A DNA stretch of 10,161 bases, from contig JAZNMO010000155.1 in assembly GCA_045579665.1 (NCBI GenBank), forward strand, positions 1-10,161. Reading direction: 5' to 3'. The notes under the pieces were generated by a model. That model was not told the DNA's origin. It did not search any database and worked only from the letters and a program-made list of their open reading frames with translations. Source of the stretch: COE1 sp045579665 (GTDB lineage Bacteria > Bacillota > Clostridia > Lachnospirales > Lachnospiraceae). Numbering within the stretch: position 1 is the first letter of the stretch; every line of letters begins with the position of its first letter. The position numbers were made by a program, and so were the translations under genes. Below, in pieces: positions 5,568 to 10,161 of this stretch.

Positions 5568-6752
5568 ATGGAAGCTTATGTTGTTTTTAAAGATTTGGCG
5601 ATTATTTTGATTACTGCCAAGGTATTTGGAATTATTGCAAGAAAGTTCAAAGCACCACAGGTAGTTGGAATGATTATTGCAGGATTGTTGATTGGACCCG
5701 GAGTACTAGGCTGGGTACAGCAGACAGATTTTTTGGCAAAGATGGCAGAGATTGGTGTTGTATTGTTGATGTTTTCAGCAGGTCTCGATACAGACTTAAA
5801 GGAGCTTGTTAAGACAGGTCCGATTGCTACCTTGATTGCGTGTGCAGGTGTATTTGTACCGCTTGCCTTAGGTGCTTTGTTATACATGGCATTTTATGGA
5901 GTGGCAGCAGTGGGAACAGAAGAGTTCTATAAAGCAGTATTTATCGGCTGTATCATGACAGCTACCAGTGTAAGTATTACGGTACAGGCACTTCGTGAGT
6001 TAGGATTTTTGAAGGGTAAGGTTGGTACTACTATTTTAAGTGCCGCTATTATTGATGATATTATCGGTATTATTGTATTAACCTTCGTAATTGGATTTAA
6101 GAATCCGGAGTCTAAAGCAGGTGTTGTTGTATTGAATACTGTTTTATTCTTTATCTTTGCGATTGTGGTTGGATTTATTTCTTATAAAGTATTTAAGATA
6201 GTAGATACAAAGTATCCACATACCAGACGTATCCCGATTATCGGTTTGGCATTCTGTTTTGTATTTGCGTATGTTGCTGAGGAGTTCTTTGGTATTGCGG
6301 ACATCACAGGTGCATATGCGGCAGGTATTATGCTTTGTAGTATTAGAGATTCTCATTATATTGAAGAGAAGATTGATATTAATTCTTATATGTTATTTGG
6401 ACCGGTATTCTTTGCAAGTATCGGATTAAAGACCAATATTGAAGGAGTTAACGGAGAGCTTATTCTTTTTGCTTTGGCATTTGTAGCAGTAGCTTTAGTA
6501 TCAAAAATTGTTGGCTGTGGTCTGATGTCTAAGCTTTGTGGATTCAATGGAATGGATAGTCTTAAGATAGGTGTAGGTATGATGACAAGAGGTGAGGTAG
6601 CCTTGATTGTTGCACAGAAGGGACTTGCAGTAGGCCTTATGTCAGATGAGTATTTTACAGCTGTTATTCTGTTGATTATTGTTTCCTCAATCTCAGTACC
6701 GATTATTTTAAAGCTTTTATATGCGAAGTCGCCGGAGCAGGCGCGCGCTTAA
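5568..6752 (+). CDS. Cation/proton antiporter, CPA2 family (NapA/GerN-like)
   Basis: A 394-residue integral membrane protein of the Na_H_Exchanger family that swaps internal Na+ or K+ for external protons, serving ion and pH homeostasis. About 12 hydrophobic segments span the whole length. The ion-binding pair is D163-D164 (IIDDIIG), preceded by TATSVSIT (131-138), the unwound-helix signature of NapA-type transporters. K313 could be the lysine that pairs with the first aspartate in electrogenic members, and TRGE (340-343) matches the conserved late segment. There is no C-terminal TrkA-N (KTN) or TrkA-C domain, so it is not a full Kef-type channel subunit. The DD pair favours electrogenic Na+/H+ exchange by family rule, but the ion is not proved. 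GAGGA (5559-5563) lies 4 bases before ATG. It stands alone, with a convergent neighbour downstream. Confidence 0.93.
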   Translation: MEAYVVFKDLAIILITAKVFGIIARKFKAPQVVGMIIAGLLIGPGVLGWVQQTDFLAKMAEIGVVLLMFSAGLDTDLKELVKTGPIATLIACAGVFVPLALGALLYMAFYGVAAVGTEEFYKAVFIGCIMTATSVSITVQALRELGFLKGKVGTTILSAAIIDDIIGIIVLTFVIGFKNPESKAGVVVLNTVLFFIFAIVVGFISYKVFKIVDTKYPHTRRIPIIGLAFCFVFAYVAEEFFGIADITGAYAAGIMLCSIRDSHYIEEKIDINSYMLFGPVFFASIGLKTNIEGVNGELILFALAFVAVALVSKIVGCGLMSKLCGFNGMDSLKIGVGMMTRGEVALIVAQKGLAVGLMSDEYFTAVILLIIVSSISVPIILKLLYAKSPEQARA

Positions 6753-6754
6753 CT

Positions 6755-6790
6755 AAGGAGGGTAAGACGAAAGTCCTACCCCCTTTTTTT
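6755..6790 (+). terminator. Intrinsic terminator of the antiporter gene
   Basis: An imperfect hairpin has GAC/GTC closing a GAAA tetraloop (6769-6772), with GGGTA (6760-6764) against TACCC (6777-6781) and AAGG against CCTT outside, interrupted by A-C mismatches. A run of seven Ts (6784-6790) follows. The T-run and right arm overlap the 3' coding end of the convergent regulator gene. On the minus strand there is no U-tract after the hairpin. Confidence 0.8.
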
Positions 6791-8110
6791 GAATACCTCT
6801 TTTAATAGTGCGACGGCTTTGGGATATTCCTCCGCAGGGACCTCACTACAGGACAAAGCGATATGTGCATAGTCTGCTTCCTGCTTAGGTGAGGCAAACA
6901 CACGGATACCTGCAGCCTTTGCCTTAGATTGCAGCTCTTCATTGGTTAGGTCACTCTTTATTTTCATATGTACCAGAAAAACCGATTCGCCTAAGGAGAT
7001 AACTGCATCATCACCAAAGGAGGCTTTTAATTCATTAGAAAGGCTCATAGCTTTGTTGGTATACAGACGCTTTAGTTTACGAATCTGACTGTCCAGATGG
7101 CCGTCTCTAAGGAACTGGCAGAGAGCGAGCTGTTCGGTTTTGGATGCAGTCTGATTATAAAGAGATTTCTTGGCTTCATATAATGGCAATAAATTATCCG
7201 GCAGTATCATAAAGCTCAGTCGGATAGATGGCAGAAGCAGCTTAGAAAAAGTACTAAGATATACTACATTTTCACCACCTGCCAATCCCTGCAGACAGGG
7301 ACGAGGCTTACTGAAATAGCGAAATTCATTATTATAATCGTCTTCGATAATCAGACGATTATGTGCCATAGATTCTTTTAATAAGGTAAGTCTTTTTTCA
7401 ACAGACATAACATCTCCCAAGGAAGTCATGTGGGAGGGAGTCATATAGAGGATATCAGCTTCTTCCTGATTTGTCGTAATTTTAAAATCATAGTCCTCAA
7501 AGATTACCATACCTTGTTTAAATTTCGTATCGTGGAAGCAGACAGTGTTTCTATCTTTGATTAAAGGACATAGAATATTTAACAATGCCTGTGAACCTGC
7601 GCCTATTACGATATTTTCAGGACGGCAGACAGCGTTTCTTTTAGTCATTACATATTCTGCAATCACCTCGCGCAGCTCATATTCGCCCTGGGATTCACCA
7701 TAAGACAGCAGTCTTTTATCCTGACGTAGAGCACTTTTAATATATCTGCGCCATAGGTTAAAGTCAAAGGCCTCCGCATCTACATTGCTTGAAGTAAAAT
7801 CATAAATAAGAGTATCTTTTGGTGCATTGGAAACCGCCAATGTAGCTACAGATTTGCTGCGGGAAGCACGATTGGTGACATAGTAGCCGCTCTGGGGACG
7901 TGAAATGATATAGCCATCAGCAGCCAGACACAAATATGCGGTTTCTATTGTAGTACGGCTTAAACCTAGCTGCTCTGCACAGCGTCGAATAGAAGGCATT
8001 TTGCTGTTTTCAGGGAGCTTTTTTGATAGAATCAGTTCCTTATAATAATCATATACTTGTAAATATCTCGTTGATTGTGATGAATGTAAATCAAGATTCA
8101 TGGAATACAC
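6776..8110 (-). CDS. MocR-type transcriptional regulator (GntR winged helix plus aminotransferase-like domain)
   Basis: A 444-residue cytoplasmic regulator of the MocR/GabR/PdxR type. Residues about 12-80 form a GntR winged-helix DNA-binding domain (PSIRRCAEQLGLSRTT, 39-54, then the wing at ADGYIISRPQSGYYV). Residues about 100-444 form a fold-type I aminotransferase-like domain. It keeps the pyridoxal-phosphate contacts: EDDYNNEFRY (256-265), and K290 in STFSK as the likely Schiff-base lysine, with R297 following. Such proteins sense PLP or an amino acid-PLP adduct rather than catalyse transamination. The start is GTG, with AAAGGA (8122-8117 on the minus strand) 6 bases upstream; an ATG three codons later (8101) is an alternative. 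It diverges from the ABC exporter operon over 138 bases, which makes that operon the obvious candidate target, by inference. Its last codons (FKKRG) overlap the antiporter terminator. Confidence 0.92.
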   Translation of the reverse strand: MYSMNLDLHSSQSTRYLQVYDYYKELILSKKLPENSKMPSIRRCAEQLGLSRTTIETAYLCLAADGYIISRPQSGYYVTNRASRSKSVATLAVSNAPKDTLIYDFTSSNVDAEAFDFNLWRRYIKSALRQDKRLLSYGESQGEYELREVIAEYVMTKRNAVCRPENIVIGAGSQALLNILCPLIKDRNTVCFHDTKFKQGMVIFEDYDFKITTNQEEADILYMTPSHMTSLGDVMSVEKRLTLLKESMAHNRLIIEDDYNNEFRYFSKPRPCLQGLAGGENVVYLSTFSKLLLPSIRLSFMILPDNLLPLYEAKKSLYNQTASKTEQLALCQFLRDGHLDSQIRKLKRLYTNKAMSLSNELKASFGDDAVISLGESVFLVHMKIKSDLTNEELQSKAKAAGIRVFASPKQEADYAHIALSCSEVPAEEYPKAVALLKEVFKKRG

Positions 8111-8144
8111 CTACTGTCCTTTTAAAATTGCGTTTTATAATACT

Positions 8145-8174
8145 ATTTTATCATGACAGCTACATACATTACAA
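8145..8174 (-). promoter_or_regulatory. Candidate promoter of the MocR regulator gene
   Basis: On the minus strand TTGTAA (8174-8169, four of six), 18 bases, then TAAAAT (8150-8145, five of six). A second -10-like TATTAT lies just downstream without a good -35. The element sits beside the oppositely directed ABC promoter, so a regulator bound here could act on both. Confidence 0.4.
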
Positions 8175-8184
8175 TGAAATATAA

Positions 8185-8213
8185 TTTCCAAGAAAATGGA
8201 ATTGTGCTATACT
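8185..8213 (+). promoter_or_regulatory. Extended -10 promoter of the ABC exporter operon, with a dyad at the -35
   Basis: TTTCCA (8185-8190), 17 bases, then TATACT (8208-8213) preceded by TGC (8205-8207), an extended -10. Transcription would start near 8220, which supports translation from the ATG at 8249 rather than from the longer open frame. A small dyad TTCCA (8186-8190)/TGGAA (8197-8201) with a 6-base gap covers the -35 and spacer and could be an operator half-site pair. Confidence 0.6.
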
Positions 8214-8248
8214 TAGATGATATGACTCGAGAAAGCAGGGATTATAAG

Positions 8249-9979
8249 ATGAAAAGCCTATTAAAATATTTAAAGGATTATAAGAAGGAAACCATATTGG
8301 CACCTTTATTTAAGATGCTGGAGGCGTCCTTTGAGTTGTTTGTTCCATTGGTAATGGCGGCAATTATTGATGCAGGTATTTCCAATGGTGATAAGGGATA
8401 TATTTTACAAATGGGAGGCATTTTGATTGCACTGGCTGTGATTGGGCTTGTATGTGCGGTAACGGCGCAGTATTACAGTGCAAAGGCAGCAGTAGGATTT
8501 GCAACCAAGCTTCGTCATGCACTGTTTGCACATATTCAGAGCTTATCCTATACAGAGCTTGATACTATGGGAACAGGTACTTTGATTACGCGAATGACCA
8601 GTGATGTCAATCAGGTGCAGTCAGGCGTGAATTTAACATTGAGATTGTTGTTACGTTCACCATTTATTGTTTTTGGTGCAATGATTATGGCATTTACAGT
8701 AGATGTGAAAGCAGCACTTATTTTTGTAGTTACCATACCGCTGTTATCTATTGTTGTATTTGGTATTATGCTGGTTAGTATGCCTTTGTATAAGAAGGTA
8801 CAGCAGGCTTTGGATAAGGTATTATCAAGAACAAGAGAGAATCTTACAGGTGCCAGAGTGATTCGTGCCTTTTGCATGGAAGATGAAGAGGTAGAACAGT
8901 TTAGTAAGGCGAATAATTACTTATTGGATGCGCAGGTATTTGTAGGTAAGATTTCTGCAGCTATGAATCCGTTAACTTATGTGATTATTAACGGAGCACT
9001 TGTGGTGCTTTTATGGACAGGAGCCATCAGAGTAGATGCCGGAATCATTACACAGGGTGCAGTAGTAGCACTTGTAAATTATATGTCACAGATATTAGTA
9101 GAGCTGATTAAGCTTGCTAATCTTATCATTCAGATTACAAAGGCTCTTGCCTGTGCTAAGAGAATAGAGGCTGTTTTTGAGGTGACTAACAGCATGGAGT
9201 TATGTGAAAAGACAGCCCCAATACTGGAAAACTGCGAGGATGCGATTGTATTTGAGCATGTCGGATTGACCTATCAGGGGGCAGGAGATGAGTCATTAAC
9301 AGATATTCATTTTGAGGTTAAGAAGGGACAGACTCTTGGAATTATTGGAGGTACAGGCTCAGGTAAGACATCGGTTGTAAATCTGATACCGCGCTTTTAT
9401 GATGCAACTAAGGGTAAGGTTCTGATTCATGGAAGAGATGTCAGAGATTATCAGCTTCAGGAGTTAAGAGACTTAATTGGTATCGTACCGCAGAAGGCTG
9501 TTTTATTTAAAGGAACCATACGTGAGAATCTTTTGTGGGGCAATGAGAATGCTACACAGGAGGATATCGAAAGAGCCTTAGAGGCATCACAGGCAAAGGA
9601 ATTTGTGGATGCCAAGGACGGCAGATTGGATTATATGATTACACAGGGCGGTAAGAATCTAAGTGGTGGACAAAGACAGCGACTTACCATTGCAAGAGCG
9701 CTTGTGCGCAATCCTAAGATTTTGATTTTGGATGATAGTGCATCGGCACTGGATTTTGCAACAGATGCAAAGCTTAGAACAGCAATAAAGAATCTAAGTG
9801 AGGATATGACAGTGGTTATCGTATCCCAAAGAGCTGCGTCTATTCAGCATGCAGACAAGATTATCGTATTAGAGGATGGAGAGATGGCAGGTATCGGAAC
9901 ACATGAGACACTGCTTGTGGACAATGAAATCTATCAGGAAATCTTCTATTCCCAGTTTCCAAAGGAGGGTGCGAAGTAA
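8249..9979 (+). CDS. ABC exporter half-transporter, degenerate-site subunit of a heterodimer
   Basis: A 576-residue fusion of a six-helix type 1 exporter membrane domain (about 1-310) and an ATPase domain (about 335-576). The partner subunit follows directly. ATPase motifs: Walker A GGTGSGKT (367-374), Q-loop in IVPQ, signature LSGGQ (471-475), Walker B ending LDD (494-496), then SALD. Two changes mark the non-canonical ATP site known from heterodimeric exporters such as TM287/288, BmrCD and LmrCD: the catalytic glutamate after Walker B is D496, and the switch histidine is Q527 (VSQR). Such exporters expel drugs, lipids or peptides; the substrate is not deducible. The open frame continues upstream to an ATG at 8153, but those 32 extra residues overlap the promoter and lack a ribosome binding site. 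The ATG at 8249 has AGGG 8 bases upstream and gives the family's usual length and N-terminus. Confidence 0.93.
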   Translation: MKSLLKYLKDYKKETILAPLFKMLEASFELFVPLVMAAIIDAGISNGDKGYILQMGGILIALAVIGLVCAVTAQYYSAKAAVGFATKLRHALFAHIQSLSYTELDTMGTGTLITRMTSDVNQVQSGVNLTLRLLLRSPFIVFGAMIMAFTVDVKAALIFVVTIPLLSIVVFGIMLVSMPLYKKVQQALDKVLSRTRENLTGARVIRAFCMEDEEVEQFSKANNYLLDAQVFVGKISAAMNPLTYVIINGALVVLLWTGAIRVDAGIITQGAVVALVNYMSQILVELIKLANLIIQITKALACAKRIEAVFEVTNSMELCEKTAPILENCEDAIVFEHVGLTYQGAGDESLTDIHFEVKKGQTLGIIGGTGSGKTSVVNLIPRFYDATKGKVLIHGRDVRDYQLQELRDLIGIVPQKAVLFKGTIRENLLWGNENATQEDIERALEASQAKEFVDAKDGRLDYMITQGGKNLSGGQRQRLTIARALVRNPKILILDDSASALDFATDAKLRTAIKNLSEDMTVVIVSQRAASIQHADKIIVLEDGEMAGIGTHETLLVDNEIYQEIFYSQFPKEGAK

Positions 9980-10161
9980 TGAAGGACAGCAGAAAGACAG
10001 AGCAGTTAGAAATCATTAAAAAAGTACTTAATTACATTGGAAAATACAAATTTTTCCTTATAGCATCCGTTATTTTGGCAGCAGTATCGGTTATATTAAC
10101 ATTATATATTCCGATTCTTACAGGTAAGGCAGTCGATTATGTCATTGGGCCTGCTAATGTA
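9979..10161 (+). CDS. Second ABC exporter half-transporter (5' end, truncated by window)
   Basis: The first 61 codons of a second half-transporter run off the window edge. Its ATG (9979-9981) overlaps the last base of the preceding TAA, and a strong GGAGG (9964-9968) sits inside the preceding gene, so the two are translationally coupled. The N-terminus is a charged stretch, a short amphipathic segment (LEIIKKVLNYIGKYKF) and the first membrane helix (about 26-45), ending in IPILTGKAVDYVIGP, typical of the elbow helix and TM1 of exporter-type ABC proteins. Given the degenerate first subunit, this partner should carry the intact catalytic glutamate and histidine, but those parts are outside the window. 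Confidence 0.88.
   Translation, partial: MKDSRKTEQLEIIKKVLNYIGKYKFFLIASVILAAVSVILTLYIPILTGKAVDYVIGPANV

Noticed and set aside
8135..8153. Plus-strand TATAAT at 8136-8141 as a promoter for translation from ATG 8153
   Set aside because: No acceptable -35 lies 16-18 bases upstream, there is no ribosome binding site before 8153, and a better promoter (8185-8213) serves the ATG at 8249.

Overview
The window looks like ordinary chromosome from an AT-rich, Gram-positive anaerobe of the Clostridia, most likely a Lachnospiraceae relative. This rests on codon preference (AGA, GGA, TTA and ATT are common), strong AGGAGG-type ribosome binding sites, SigA-like promoters with extended -10 elements, compact intrinsic terminators, a KapD-like exonuclease, a membrane-anchored S11 D,D-carboxypeptidase and a heterodimeric ABC exporter. 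No genus can be named from the sequence alone. I saw no insertion sequence, phage gene, CRISPR array, toxin gene or abrupt change in composition.

Layout, left to right. The first 69 bases are probably the 3' end of an upstream gene, followed by two hairpins. A divergent sodium:neurotransmitter-symporter family transporter (208-1536) has its own promoter and terminator. Next is a DEDDh 3'-5' exonuclease with an added C-terminal cysteine/histidine module (1678-2652). It converges on a minus-strand D-Ala-D-Ala carboxypeptidase (2672-4249), and the two share one bidirectional terminator that lies partly inside the exonuclease coding end. trmB (4430-5068) is transcribed away from the carboxypeptidase gene. 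It converges on tRNA-Pro(CGG) (5171-5244, minus), again with a shared bidirectional terminator. A 323-base gene-free stretch then holds the tRNA promoter and the promoter and about 100-nt leader of a CPA2-type cation/proton antiporter (5568-6752). A minus-strand MocR-type regulator (6776-8110) converges on the antiporter and diverges from an ABC exporter operon (8249-9979, then 9979 onward, truncated by the window edge).

How the genes relate. Most are independent single-gene units, each with a recognisable promoter and terminator. The one clear functional group is the right-hand end: a MocR regulator facing two ABC half-transporters with a 1-base stop/start overlap. The first half-transporter carries the degenerate nucleotide site expected of a heterodimeric exporter. 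The symporter and antiporter both belong to ion-coupled families, but nothing links their control.

I found no convincing undescribed multi-gene system. The observations most worth checking are the alternative pairings in the antiporter leader, the very basic cytoplasmic tail of the carboxypeptidase, the altered gate and unwound-helix residues in the symporter, the C-x2-C...C-x2-H module on the exonuclease, and the MocR/ABC-exporter pairing.
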